NCBI RefSeq assembly: GCF_001661345.1
Contig: NW_017962918.1
Location: forward strand, 682,001 to 746,000
Direction of reading: 5' to 3'
Length of the DNA stretch: 64,000 nt
From: Ascoidea rubescens DSM 1968
Lineage: Eukaryota > Ascomycota > Saccharomycetes > Ascoideales > Ascoideaceae
Shown piece by piece: positions 51,435 through 61,265 of the stretch (position 1 is the first letter of the stretch; each line of letters starts with the position of its first letter). Below the pieces are notes generated by a model that saw nothing but the letters and a program-made list of their open reading frames with translations, was not told the origin of the DNA and ran no database searches. Position numbers and translations under genes: made by a program.

Positions 51435-52701
51435 TTATCTTCTTCTACCACGTCTACCACCCTTCTTTCTAGTAGAATCTGATGGAATTGGGGTAACATC
51501 TTCAATTCTACCAATTCTTAAACCTGATCTAGCTAATGCTCTTAAAGCAGCTGATCCACCTGGGCCTGGAGTCTTGGATCTAGTACCACCGGTACCTCTT
51601 AATTTAATGTGAACAGCAGTGATACCAACTTCTTTACATTTGGCAGCAACATCTTGGGCAGCCAACATGGCAGCATATGGAGTAGATTCATCTCTGTCAG
51701 CCTTAACTTTCATACCACCAGTGACACGAGCAATGGTTTCTCTACCTGATAAATCAGTTACATGAACAAAAGTATCGTTGAATGAAGCGAAAATACGAGC
51801 AACACCAAAAACTTGGGAGCCGTCTCTGGCTTGTGGACCTAAAGTAACATTATCTAATAAAAATAAATAATTGATGCATTAGTATAATATTCAAATTAAA
51901 GAAAAATTAATAACAGAAAAGTCGGATTTAATTCATATCATCTCTATCGATATTTTCACTGCTATTCTGAATAAACTTAAAAATCCCAAGAATGATTATG
52001 ACAAGAATGATTTTAGACATAAATAAATAAAGTGAATCATAATTTTCTAGATTTTTTAATTACAATTATTTTTTATTTTTCTCTGTATTATTTGCACATA
52101 ATTTACTAAAATTATCAAGAATAAAATTAAAAAAAAAAGCAAAACATAATTTGAAAATTCTAAAATTTAGTCAAATTGAATAATTTTGAATGTGGTTTAA
52201 TATAATTAAACCTGAAAAATTTCGTTGTATTTGTAGTGATAAATCTTTTAAACAATGACTCAATATTATCTTGAATTTGTGAAAATCGAACTTAAAAACA
52301 TGAAATTTCTCTAAGAATTTATTTATAAAAATATTAAATATATTATTTGATGATTCAACAAACATTGAATTGATTATTTCAAAACAATAGAGACTCAAGT
52401 GTATTTTTTTCAATTTTATTTTGAGATTGCTATATTTTAATAACTCAAAAGTATAACAAATATAATTGATAACAATTTGTGTATAGATTGATTAATATGT
52501 CTGATTATAATTTTATTATTCAATTTTATTTCTATATTTTTAATCAAATTTTTCATTGAATACCGAATTTTGGTGATTGTAATAATTCCATAAATTTCAT
52601 TGATCAATCTTTAAGATAATTAAAATCTAATATAATAATAGAGCAGGAAACAGGATAGAGTGAAATAATGATAATTAAGACATACCATTTTTTGGAGCCA
52701 T
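51435..52701 (-). CDS. RPS14: Ribosomal protein S14 (uS11), two exons
   Basis: Exon 1 is 52686-52701 (ATGGCTCCAAAAAATG) and exon 2 is 51435-51853, together 144 residues plus stop. The intron (51854-52685, 832 nt) has donor GTATGT, branch TACTAAT and acceptor TTATTAG. The protein contains [49 protein letters not shown] and the basic C-terminus [10 protein letters not shown], as in all uS11. It is a 40S platform protein needed for 18S rRNA maturation. The intron is long; I saw no box C/D pair on its coding strand. Confidence 0.96.
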
Positions 52702-53234
52702 TTTGACTATTATGGTATTTTGTAAAATATTAAAATATCAAAATAACAAAATGTTAATATAAGTGGTAGTTTTTAGTCAAACAGAAGCTGTGCACATTAA
52801 ATTTTTTTACAATATAATCAAAGACGGATTTCAATGCGGTTTCAGTGCGGATTTTGAATTAGGAAGCAACGGATTTACTATTTTAGCACGGAGATCCTTA
52901 AATGTAATAGTTTAGAGCGATGGTTCTACGCGTAATTATCAGTCTGTGACAGAAAACACAGTCACAGATCTTGTTTAGATTTAGCAGAGACAGCTGCGCA
53001 CATGTTTTAGATCAGGGCTATTAATCCAGAAGTTATGACTTGGTGAGAAATGAGATAAGAAATATATTACAGATGTAGCTTTTATATTAATTCAGTAAAG
53101 TTCTAGAAATACAATAAACTATATAATCATGATAACTAAAAAAATCAATTAATTTGGTCAATCTTAAAATTTTAAATCATAAATTAATTGATAAAATTGA
53201 ATTATCAAACGATTGAGAAGTAAATTAATATAAT
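52702..53234 (-). promoter_or_regulatory. RPS14 promoter
   Basis: Contains an inverted repeat TCTGTGAC (52943-52950) / GTCACAGA (52961-52968) with a 10-base spacer, and three copies of CGGATTT in 52824-52877. ACGCGT lies at 52928-52933. The rest is the AT-rich 3' flank of RPS22. Confidence 0.5.
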
Positions 53235-53627
53235 TTAGTAAACAAAACCTAGGATTTTTCCTGAAACATGCTTTCTTCTAGCTTCTTCGTGATCCATGAT
53301 ACCAGCAGAAGTGGTTAAAATAACAAAACCAAATTGTCTAGCTGGTAATAAATTGTCGGTCCATTTTTCAATATCAGCGATTCTAACGTTAAATCTTGGA
53401 GAAATAACACCACATTTGTTCAATCTACCATTTAATTGAATGACAATTTTACCTGATCTGTGATCATCAATGTATTCAAACTCATTAATGTAACCGTGCT
53501 TTTGCATAACAGTTAAGAATTTGATAATAACTTTCGAGGATGGTCTAATGATGACTTGACGTTTACCAGCTTTGGAAGCATTGTTGATGGCGTTTAAAGC
53601 ATCGGCTAAGACTGAAGTTCTGGTCAT
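53235..53627 (-). CDS. RPS22: Ribosomal protein S22 (uS8)
   Basis: 130 residues, the usual length, uninterrupted from [20 protein letters not shown] to [11 protein letters not shown], with [20 protein letters not shown] and [20 protein letters not shown]. It is a small-subunit protein binding the central domain of 18S rRNA. It lies upstream of and in tandem with RPS14, and diverges from RPL39. A 5'-UTR intron is predicted just upstream of the ATG, as in S. cerevisiae RPS22B. Confidence 0.96.
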   Translation of the reverse strand: MTRTSVLADALNAINNASKAGKRQVIIRPSSKVIIKFLTVMQKHGYINEFEYIDDHRSGKIVIQLNGRLNKCGVISPRFNVRIADIEKWTDNLLPARQFGFVILTTSAGIMDHEEARRKHVSGKILGFVY

Positions 53628-53645
53628 TTTGAATTGATATTATTT

Positions 53646-53828
53646 CTGGTAAGAAAAAAAAATAGAAATGTTAGACACTCAATATTTGAAATCAGATAAT
53701 AAATTGGAACATGAAAAATGACATCTATCAGCCCGGTATTGTTTCATTCACTTGGTGGATCATTGCATCAAACAAAACAATAGAGGGCACAATAAATTAG
53801 TCTGCAAAGACACATTGTATCAACTTAC
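53646..53828 (-). other. Predicted 5'-UTR intron of RPS22
   Basis: Donor GTAAGT at 53828-53823, branch-like TCTAAC near 53672, a T-rich tract and acceptor CAG ending at 53646, 18 bases before the ATG. Length 183 nt. The yeast RPS22B 5'-UTR intron hosts snR44; here CTGA motifs occur but no convincing box C or H/ACA fold, so no snoRNA is called. Confidence 0.65.
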
Positions 53829-54194
53829 TGATTGATTCTTTACTGTGGTACCTCGATATTGAATGTGGTGATCTCTTCTTCTTCCCCAACTACGCTTGAA
53901 GGCTCTTTTCCTTCCTCTTCGCTTCCACTGAAAAAATCCAGCGGTGCTCACGTGTGATTTCCTTTGGGAAAGCAGTCACAACAATAAGACTCAGGGCTCG
54001 CACTTTCGGCAGTGCTTTTTCTTCCGGCCTTAACTATGAGTCTTTGCTAGCGGGCTCAAGCGGAACCGAGAGCCGGGCAACTGCAGAAAAGCAGTTTCTT
54101 CACGGCAACAGAAGTAGTTTGAAGAAGAACCTCATATTGATATTGTGTATCGAAGAACCAGTTTCAACAGAGATAACGTTAGCTACCACTCAAG
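53829..54194. promoter_or_regulatory. Divergent promoter of RPS22 and RPL39
   Basis: GC-enriched at 53930-54130 with CACGTG at 53949-53954 (TCACGTGTG context), a Cbf1-type site of the kind reported at ribosomal-protein promoters in Candida-group yeasts. Pyrimidine tracts flank it. Confidence 0.5.
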
Positions 54195-54473
54195 ATGCCT
54201 GTACGTAATTATGTTTCTGCGATGGCGTAGGTGCTGTTGGGATTCCAGCAGACTTCAGTGATATTGTGAATTCTGCTGCTATTTTCCAGGATCATTTTTA
54301 CTAACTATTAATTCTATTTACAGTCTCATAAATCTTTCAAAATTAAGCAAAAATTAGGTAAAGCTCAAAAGCAAAACCGTCAAATTCCTCAATGGTTCAG
54401 AATGAAAACTAATAACACCATTAGATACAACTCTAAAAGAAGAAGTTGGAGAAGAACTAAATTAGGTCTTTAA
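54195..54473 (+). CDS. RPL39: Ribosomal protein L39 (eL39), two exons
   Basis: Exon 1 is only ATGCCT (54195-54200); exon 2 is 54324-54473, giving 51 residues plus stop, the standard length. The intron (123 nt) has donor GTACGT, branch TACTAAC and acceptor ACAG. The protein reads [20 protein letters not shown], then [20 protein letters not shown] and [11 protein letters not shown]. It lines the peptide exit tunnel of the 60S subunit. A first exon of two codons explains why no full ORF is visible. Confidence 0.96.
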
Positions 54474-54860
54474 GTAAATTTGCATTATTATAATTTATTA
54501 TGTTGCTTTAATTTTATAATTTATTGAACTCAAAAAGAAAGAAAAAAAAATATTGTCAGTTAATAACTGATATTCAATTATAACATTATTATATTGTAGA
54601 ACTACAATTTTCTTAAAATATTTTACAATATGAAATTTCATAATTACTTTATTATTTGTGTTTAATAGAATTTATTTAATTGTCTAATTTTTAATCATAA
54701 TTTCTCGAAAATAACAATCTCCTTGTATTTTATTCATGACGGATACTGTTTATTTGTAGTTTTCATTTTTTTGCAACTTGTAGAGAAACTAGTTGGTGAA
54801 TTTAAGATTATGCTATCTTAAAGTTATTGTTAGTGATTTGGTGATTTTTCTCTCATAGCG
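54474..54860. other. RPL39 3' flank
   Basis: AT-rich; no box C/D pair, tRNA or ORF noticed. Confidence 0.45.
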
Positions 54861-55010
54861 AAAGAGCCCTAATTTTTTATAGGTCATCTGCATAATTTCC
54901 TATAAATACTCTCCTTCTCGTGAATAACTGTCTCTTTTTCCTCTGTTTTACTATTCAACTTGTATCTTTACCTATTAGTAGTATTGATTAGTTTGTATCA
55001 AGTTATAAAT
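54861..55010 (+). promoter_or_regulatory. Promoter and first exon of the snoRNA host gene
   Basis: AGCCCTAA at 54865-54872 is a Tbf1-type site, and in S. cerevisiae Tbf1 controls many snoRNA genes. TATAAATA at 54901-54908 follows, then a pyrimidine-rich leader (TCTCTTTTTCCTCTG) typical of strongly expressed genes here. The exon runs to the GTATGT donor at 55011 without a usable coding frame. Confidence 0.65.
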
Positions 55011-55320
55011 GTATGTTTATTGTTACTAGAGCACTCTTATTTGTCTTTATTTAATATTTAAATGATGAATTACAATTTTTAAAGTTAGATAGTATAGGAA
55101 TTATCATAATAATGACTAAATAACATTGTGGGAATCTCGCTGAAACCATATTATAGTATTAAATGAGACAAGATGAGAAAGGATATCGTTTTTGTTTGGC
55201 TCTTAATTTCTGTTACTAACAATCGATTAAACAGTTGATATTGATTGAATGACCAATTGGTGATAAATTCAAATTTATAGTCTTATTTTTATTTCTTTCT
55301 CTTTTTTTTTTAAATGATAA
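54930..55320 (+). ncRNA. Spliced non-coding snoRNA host transcript
   Basis: A canonical intron at 55011-55234 (donor GTATGT, branch TACTAAC at 55214-55220, acceptor ACAG) interrupts a transcript that has a good promoter but no ORF: exon 2 permits only a four-codon frame. Outer ends are estimates. The only conserved-looking content is the snoRNA in the intron, so this is best read as a non-coding host gene, comparable in plan to GAS5/UHG genes of animals. Confidence 0.6.
55049..55164 (+). ncRNA. Intronic box C/D snoRNA, predicted 25S A2326 guide (U79-like)
   Basis: Box C ATGATGA at 55062-55068 and box D CTGA at 55140-55143 are 71 bases apart. They are closed by an outer 8-bp stem, ATTTAATA (55049-55056) with TATTAAAT (55157-55164). 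The 12 bases directly before box D, GTGGGAATCTCG (55128-55139), are complementary to the universally conserved 25S segment CGAGATTCCCAC. By the box D + 5 rule the target is the A in CGAGA, equivalent to S. cerevisiae 25S A2326 by my count, and human 28S A3809, the site assigned to SNORD79. Box D lies about 75 bases before the branch point, a typical distance for intronic snoRNAs. A C'/D' pair is not clear. Confidence 0.78.
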
Positions 55321-55718
55321 ATATTAATTTTGTTTAAAAACTATTTATCTTTAATTTGTAACTGCTAAGGTACAGAATTCAAAAATTACTACCTGTGAAT
55401 AAATTTATATAATAAAAGAATGGAATAGAAGACAGAAGGAAATATAAATTATACAAATATACAAAATAAAACTCAAAATTAAAAATGTAAAATGTAAAAT
55501 AAGGATTAATATAAAAATGAATTAAATAATGTAGAAAAGGGTAGGCGAATGAAAAGAATTAAGGCTATAGATTAGAAAAAAAGTGAAAAAGATTGTATCT
55601 CTGTTCAATATTTCAATCTTTGGTTAGCATTTTCTTTGGTGTTTTATTTTTTTCTTTTTTTTTCTTTTTTTTTCTTTTTTTTTTCGATCGATATCACTTT
55701 GAAATATTGCTTAATGGC
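55321..55718. other. Convergent 3' flanks of the host gene and YIP3
   Basis: AT-rich, with a (TTTTTTTC)n tract at 55643-55684 just after the YIP3 stop. Nothing else seen. Confidence 0.45.
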
Positions 55719-56240
55719 TTAAACAGACTCAAAAGCAGTTTCAATTGGCTTATCCATTAATGAAGCATGTCCCAAGACTGTAACACCTGAAGCACCAATT
55801 AACCACATCATTGTGGAAATTGGACTAGCTAAGAAACCCAAAGGAATCGAAATCATAAATAGCCCAGTGTATAATTGACTAGAATTCAATGTACCAAAAG
55901 GCGATCTAATTTCTCCATCAGGTAATCTATTGATACCATAAACGCCTCCAATAAAGAACACTAACACGAATAATAGTAATAAATTTGTAACTAATGCATA
56001 AATACTCAATAAACCAATGATTGAAAGATAATTAGCTGAAAAATAGCTCAAATTATATGACACTCTGCTTTGAATCTCTCCAAAGTTTTCAGGTTTGGAT
56101 ATTCTTCTGAAATCAAAAAATTCCTGGGGAGACTTCAATGATTGAAGCTTGGATCCCACTGTGGTGATGTTGGATCTGATGTTCTCAACATTCAAACGAT
56201 CTTGGAAGTTGGCAAAGGGAAATTGAGATATTTGGTTCAT
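55719..56240 (-). CDS. YIP3: PRA1-family Rab-interacting membrane protein
   Basis: 173 residues, as in yeast Yip3 (176). The PRA1 domain has SPQEFFDFRRISKPENFGEI and RVSYNLSYFSANYLSIIGLL, then two long hydrophobic hairpins (about 71-102 and 125-158). PRA1 proteins sit in ER/Golgi membranes, bind prenylated Rab GTPases and help membrane delivery and curvature. A GC-poor leader precedes the ATG. Confidence 0.92.
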   Translation of the reverse strand: MNQISQFPFANFQDRLNVENIRSNITTVGSKLQSLKSPQEFFDFRRISKPENFGEIQSRVSYNLSYFSANYLSIIGLLSIYALVTNLLLLFVLVFFIGGVYGINRLPDGEIRSPFGTLNSSQLYTGLFMISIPLGFLASPISTMMWLIGASGVTVLGHASLMDKPIETAFESV

Positions 56241-56670
56241 CTTTCAGCAACAATTTGCGACTTGTAGTTTTTAGAAGCTTAGTAGCTTGAAATTTGTGCA
56301 CTGTTATTTGTGGTCTGAGACTGTATATATCTAAATGGTATAACACAAGACTGAAGTTAGCAACTGGTTTGTGTTAAAGGTGATGGCGAAGTTTGGTGAG
56401 TGGAAATGAGCTGGATTTAAATACCACTTGTTTTCTTTTTATGCTTTTCCTTTTATGATGGAAGCTTTTTGAGCCCCGTTCGAAGAGCACCTAGATCCAG
56501 GCTTCAAGGCTTAATATAGCTTGGTGGAGCACAATATATAAGAGAGTAAGAGTGTAAGAGTGTAAAAGGCATTAAGAAACGTTAAAAGAACAGTCTGATG
56601 TTAAAACTACACGTAGAGTATCAAGAAAGGCATTTAGTACAAATATAAATACACTAGCACCAGCAAGCAA
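56241..56670 (-). promoter_or_regulatory. YIP3 promoter and NOP53 3' flank
   Basis: Moderately GC-rich at 56440-56530. TATATAT near 56323-56330 could be the TATA element for YIP3. AGAGTGTAAGAGTGTAAAAG is a short direct repeat near 56546-56567. Confidence 0.4.
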
Positions 56671-57963
56671 CTACTTGAAGTCCTTGAAGGTCCACTTCTC
56701 AGTCACCTTCTGGGCATACCTTCTCTTCTTCACAACAGGCACTCTGGCCTCGACCTTTCCTTTGCTTTGCATTATTCTCATTTGGTCGTAGAAGAGGTTT
56801 CCCTCTGGCCTCAACTTTCGTAGTGAATCAGTGAGTTCATCTGATAGTTTCACCTCGAGCTGGGGATTTATTGGGTTGTATTTGGTGCCTAATTTTCTCT
56901 TTTGAATCTTGCTGTTTTTTTCGATTTTTTTGGTGTTTAACAACTTTTCTTTTTCAGCAGATTCCTTCTCCACCTTCTTCTTAATCACATTCAAATCTTG
57001 CAATTCAGTTATTTGTTTTTTCAATAACTTCACTTCGTTTTCCAATTGTATTCTTTCTTGATGTTTCTTTTCTTTGTTTCTTTTGGCTTTGGTTTTCTGT
57101 TTTCTCACTACTGGTTTATTCAACGACAATCCCAATCCATTGTTATCCTCCTCTTTTTCATCAACATCGTCATCACTATCCACTTCATCATCTTCTTTTT
57201 CCTTTTTTTCAATTTCTAGTATCAATTTTTGAATTCGATGATTCTTGCTTTCAATTTGCAATTTTCGGTCTTCAATAAACTTTTCCTTTTCATATTCTTT
57301 AATAATCAATGATTTCCAATCTTCCAAAGAAGGATTATATGATTTACCTCCCATTGGAATATCCTCAATTTCTCTGATTTGAATAGGTGCTTTTTTTAAC
57401 GTCTCTGGTATAACCTTCGCCTTCGTATAACTTGTCAAACTTCTATTTTCTTTGTAGATATCATTAATCATCTTACTTTTTTTCACAGTCTTTTCACTAT
57501 CATTCCATGCATCGTACAAATCAAGTTTATTATTTCTCTTACCATTCTTTTTCTTGCTATGCACTTCTTCTAATATGGCTTGCGTCCTAGTAACACCTTG
57601 TACTTTACCAGCTAGCTTCATCAATTTGAACGCTTCTTTTTTATCAACTCCCTGTATTTTATTATTAATCTTCTTTGGATGAACCAACGTAGGTAATTTA
57701 GATCGTTTGTTCAAAATTTCATCGGCTTTTAATGTTTTAATCTCAATTTTCTTCTTCCTTAATATATCGCTTGATCCGACTGTATCTATTTCAAATAATT
57801 CGCTTGATGGTAATTTCTCAATATCTTCAATCCCATATTTTCTAATCGCTTCTCTCTTTTCTTCCAAATCTCTCTCGATATCATCAATATCAATATTCTT
57901 TCTCCAACTTCTCTTGGTTTTACGAGAGGATTGACTTCTCTGTGATGGTCTTCCAACTTCCAT
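56671..57963 (-). CDS. NOP53: Ribosome biogenesis factor Nop53
   Basis: 430 residues, like yeast Nop53 (455). The N-terminus RKTKRSWRKNIDIDDIERDL is the family opening. LFEID at 56-60 is an arch-interacting motif (LFxxD type) that recruits the helicase Mtr4 and the nuclear exosome to 7S pre-rRNA. The middle is a basic and acidic coiled coil; the C-terminus has LGTKYNPINPQLEVKLSDEL, SLRKLRPEGNLFYDQMRIMQ and KVEARVPVVKKRRYAQKVTE. The protein acts in late 60S maturation and sits near the RPS14/RPS22/RPL39/snoRNA block. The upstream gap to the FIST-like gene is only 186 bases and must hold its promoter. Confidence 0.93.
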   Translation of the reverse strand: MEVGRPSQRSQSSRKTKRSWRKNIDIDDIERDLEEKREAIRKYGIEDIEKLPSSELFEIDTVGSSDILRKKKIEIKTLKADEILNKRSKLPTLVHPKKINNKIQGVDKKEAFKLMKLAGKVQGVTRTQAILEEVHSKKKNGKRNNKLDLYDAWNDSEKTVKKSKMINDIYKENRSLTSYTKAKVIPETLKKAPIQIREIEDIPMGGKSYNPSLEDWKSLIIKEYEKEKFIEDRKLQIESKNHRIQKLILEIEKKEKEDDEVDSDDDVDEKEEDNNGLGLSLNKPVVRKQKTKAKRNKEKKHQERIQLENEVKLLKKQITELQDLNVIKKKVEKESAEKEKLLNTKKIEKNSKIQKRKLGTKYNPINPQLEVKLSDELTDSLRKLRPEGNLFYDQMRIMQSKGKVEARVPVVKKRRYAQKVTEKWTFKDFK

Positions 57964-58149
57964 TTCTATTGCGTTAGTCCAAATAACAAATCCAGTATTT
58001 CTAAGAATATGTATAATCCAATTACACTATGTAGTAGTAATCTATATTCAGGTAATTCTTTTCTCTATTTACAGTTTAAAAACAAGCAAAAAAAAAATTA
58101 ATTTTTTTTTTTGCTTTTGAAATTTTTCTGATGCGTCTGGAAATGCGTT

Positions 58150-59478
58150 TCAAATTGCGACGCACACCAACTCTCCGTCCGAATCGAGCTTCGATCCGTT
58201 GATTTTAAACCCTTTTTCACTTCCGAGTCCGAAGTGGTTCTCCAAAACGCTGCTTCCTGTGCTGTTTGTGCTGTCTTCCTCATCAAAGTATGAAGTTTCT
58301 TGAATAGCACACTCCAAATTCACACCCTCATGCACTTTCAAACTACCACTTTCTCGCTCTTTTTCGTACTCTTCAATTCGTTTAGGGTCTAACATCCAGA
58401 ATTTTAACTCGTCTCCTTCTTCTAGCTCTGCTTCTGGTGATAAAACCAATATATTCGCTTTATCTCCCCATTCACCTCCTCCAGCAATCACTTCATATCT
58501 TTCATCAAAGACTTTCAAATTGTTTTCTTCACCTATTTTGTTATTTTTTCTGACCACTGTTGCAAAAATTCTAAACTCTTTAGTTTGTATTTTTTTAATG
58601 GTTTCGTTATTTTGTAAGAACAATGATGCAGCCTCATTGTTTATCTCCTTTAACAAATTATTTTTGCAATTGGTTATGACCATTCTGTAATTAATTGGAA
58701 TTTCCTCTAACAACTTGAAATGATAAATCAATTTGTTGTTTATAGCCTTAGGTCTTAATACCGGCAATTTTATACTCAAATATGATAAAAATTTATTTGA
58801 ATTGTTTTTCTGTTTCTCTTCAACTTGTTCAATCTTTTTAGGTGATAACATATAAAACATTGTGACAATCTCTCCATTATTGAATAACGTATTTGATAAG
58901 TATGATTGAATATTTAAATTTTTAACAAATCTACTTTTCTCATTCATTAGTATTGGAATCTCAATCTTATAATAATTTTCAATACTTTTCCACTTAATCT
59001 CATTTCTGTTGTAATTAATTTCCTCAATAACTCCACTATCAACATCAGTTGGGATCCCAGAATGCAATAACTCAGATTTCTCAATCTCGATATCCTCTTC
59101 TAACCATAGCTCACTGATCCCATTTCGAATTTTAAATTTGTTTCCAATTGAATCAACTGTAACCAAAAAAACACTCAAATCATTAAATTGTTTTTGAATC
59201 TTATCAACAATATCAATCATTTCGTTACAGTTATTTGGTGTTGTTGCCAATACCAAACTTTTTGGTTCAAACTTCAATTTATGATTCAATTTATTTTCAA
59301 TTGTATTTCCACAATAAACACTTGAGATATTGGGGCAAATTATGCTTCGCATATAATGTTTGGAAAACAAACTTCCAACTCCACTAGTTAAAGAAAATTG
59401 TCTTGTTAAACTAAATCCATAATTTAATTTTTTAACCAGAACTTTAGCAAATCTGTAACTATTAAATCGCCTAATCAT
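58150..59478 (-). CDS. FIST-like mitochondrial protein (tentative)
   Basis: 442 residues from the first ATG (the frame opens four codons earlier at TTG). The N-terminus MIRRFNSYRFAKVLVKKLNY, rich in Arg/Lys without acids, looks like a mitochondrial presequence. KSLVLATTPNN, VTMFYMLSPKKIEQVEEKQK, NEAASLFLQ and EVIAGGGEWGDKANILVLSP resemble the FIST-domain proteins of filamentous fungi as I remember them, including the GGGxWGxKAxLLxLDP-type C-terminus. Family assignment is uncertain; function unknown. FIST domains in bacteria are sensory. Confidence 0.7.
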   Translation of the reverse strand: MIRRFNSYRFAKVLVKKLNYGFSLTRQFSLTSGVGSLFSKHYMRSIICPNISSVYCGNTIENKLNHKLKFEPKSLVLATTPNNCNEMIDIVDKIQKQFNDLSVFLVTVDSIGNKFKIRNGISELWLEEDIEIEKSELLHSGIPTDVDSGVIEEINYNRNEIKWKSIENYYKIEIPILMNEKSRFVKNLNIQSYLSNTLFNNGEIVTMFYMLSPKKIEQVEEKQKNNSNKFLSYLSIKLPVLRPKAINNKLIYHFKLLEEIPINYRMVITNCKNNLLKEINNEAASLFLQNNETIKKIQTKEFRIFATVVRKNNKIGEENNLKVFDERYEVIAGGGEWGDKANILVLSPEAELEEGDELKFWMLDPKRIEEYEKERESGSLKVHEGVNLECAIQETSYFDEEDSTNSTGSSVLENHFGLGSEKGFKINGSKLDSDGELVCVAI

Positions 59479-61265
59479 TTCTTTATTCAAATAACTAAAG
59501 CGTATTCAGCACCTTTAGTTGATTAACATTCTGAAATTGTAAATACCGAACACACTATTTTCGAAACACGGATCGTTCTTCGATTTTGCTACAATACAAT
59601 ACACTACAACATACAATAGATAGATAAAGCTTGAATGTTGATTCAAAATTGATCTAATGAATATTGTATTGGGTATCTATTTCATAATTTTGATGGAAAG
59701 TTTAAGGCATTAGGTTAAAACTTGTATCATCAGTGAAAATATCGAACTTCTCAAAAGTATTTCAATTTACTTCAATAAAACCAATACTTGTGAGTCATGG
59801 CATATAGTAACTTTTCAAGTGTTTTCAAATTTGAAACCATTTGTAATTTAAAAAACAAACATATTTTGATAGACCATTTTTTGATTTTATTTATAAAAAA
59901 AAAAAATATCTATTTCTCAGATTATATAAATTCATTGAATAGTTTTGTGCAGTAATTGGTCTACATAATAAATTTAAAATGTTTTGAAATCTATTGATTT
60001 TAGTGATTATATAATATAATATTTGAGTTTTAAAATTACCTTTAAAATCAAGATAACTCTTTAAAAAATCTTTTAAAGCAAGAATATAATTTATTTGGAG
60101 GAGATTGAAAGCATAAACGTTTTGATTGGATATCTTGGAGTTTAAGCTTAAGTTTGTCAATTTTCATTTGACTTCTTTTGAGACCTAAGCTCAATTCTTT
60201 TTTTAATTCATCCATTGAGGCTCTATTTATTGAATTGATGAATAAGTTGAACAGTTGGATTAATTTTTTATTATTGAATGGCATTGTAGGTGATATATTG
60301 AATAGTTATAATAAAGATGGATATCGCAGAGAATATTTTGTAGATTGGGAAAGTAAATGCAGTTATTAAGCTAATGATTTTCTATTTGTTATATTCTGGG
60401 TATATTCGGTTGCATTTATATTGATTGGTTTTATTTGTTACTTTTGAATCATTTTATTCAATGCTTCATTATTACCATAAACTAACTGGAATCACAATTT
60501 AATGTGTTAGATACATTAGTAGACTCAGCCGCATATCTTCAAAACACATTTGAAGTTAGAAAGACTTAAGTGGTTTTACAAAAAGTAAAATTAATAATTT
60601 TCAACTATTTAAAAACTAGAATTGTAGGTGTTTAAGCAGATTTAACGAAGAGTTTCGGTTGAAGTATTTGTTAATTGCACAAACTTTATGATAGTCAGAA
60701 AAGAAATCAAGAACAAGGTTTTTATTGAAAATTTTGTGCTTATATGGACAGTAATTGATAGTAATTTCTAACCAAACACCATCCTATTATTTGAAAGAAA
60801 ACAAATAAACAATCCAAAACAAAAACTGATTTACGTTTTGGATGAGAGTATTAAAGTTATAGGACTATGTATTATCATTCATCAATCACAACAACTGTGC
60901 GATTATCTGCATTTGATCCAAGGAACTGGAATGGAGAGCGAGAGAAGACGTTGATTGAACCAAGATAAAAGAGCTGTTTTTGATGGTTTTGCGACATTGA
61001 AACAAATTTTTTTTTAAAAAAAAAATAGTTAAAAGATGAAGAACAAGATCAATTCAAATCTGCTTTTATTTTTTTAATATTATTTTTCTTTTCCATAAGA
61101 ATCAATCATTAACAATTTATATGCATTCATTTATTATAGTTTTGATGTTGCTTGATATTTAATACTGAATCATCATTATATCATTATATCATTATATTAG
61201 TATTTTGTTAATTTCCTTCTATTTTTAAAGTCATTGCTATTACATTGTGCTGATCCCTTTTTGAT
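59479..61265. other. Long intergenic region
   Basis: 1.8 kb of AT-rich sequence holding the upstream region of the FIST-like gene, a doubtful small ORF at 60048-60284, and the leader of the next gene. GC content stays low, unlike most promoters here. No RNA gene recognised. Confidence 0.4.
60048..60284 (-). CDS. Doubtful 78-residue ORF
   Basis: Starts at an ATG (MPFNNKKLIQLFNLFINSIN); the middle, MDELKKELSLGLKRSQMKID, is Leu/Lys-rich and could be a short coiled coil. An overlapping frame continues to 59891, so a spliced longer gene is possible, but no clear donor/acceptor pair is visible. No homologue recognised. Confidence 0.25.
   Translation of the reverse strand: MPFNNKKLIQLFNLFINSINRASMDELKKELSLGLKRSQMKIDKLKLKLQDIQSKRLCFQSPPNKLYSCFKRFFKELS

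Noticed and set aside
51854-52685. snoRNA inside the long RPS14 intron
   Set aside because: No CTGA box D on the transcribed strand and no box C pair; an 80-codon frame there is random.
53646-53828. Possible C/D snoRNA in the RPS22 5'-UTR intron
   Set aside because: CTGA is present, but box C candidates have several mismatches, spacing is wrong, and I could not match a guide to rRNA.
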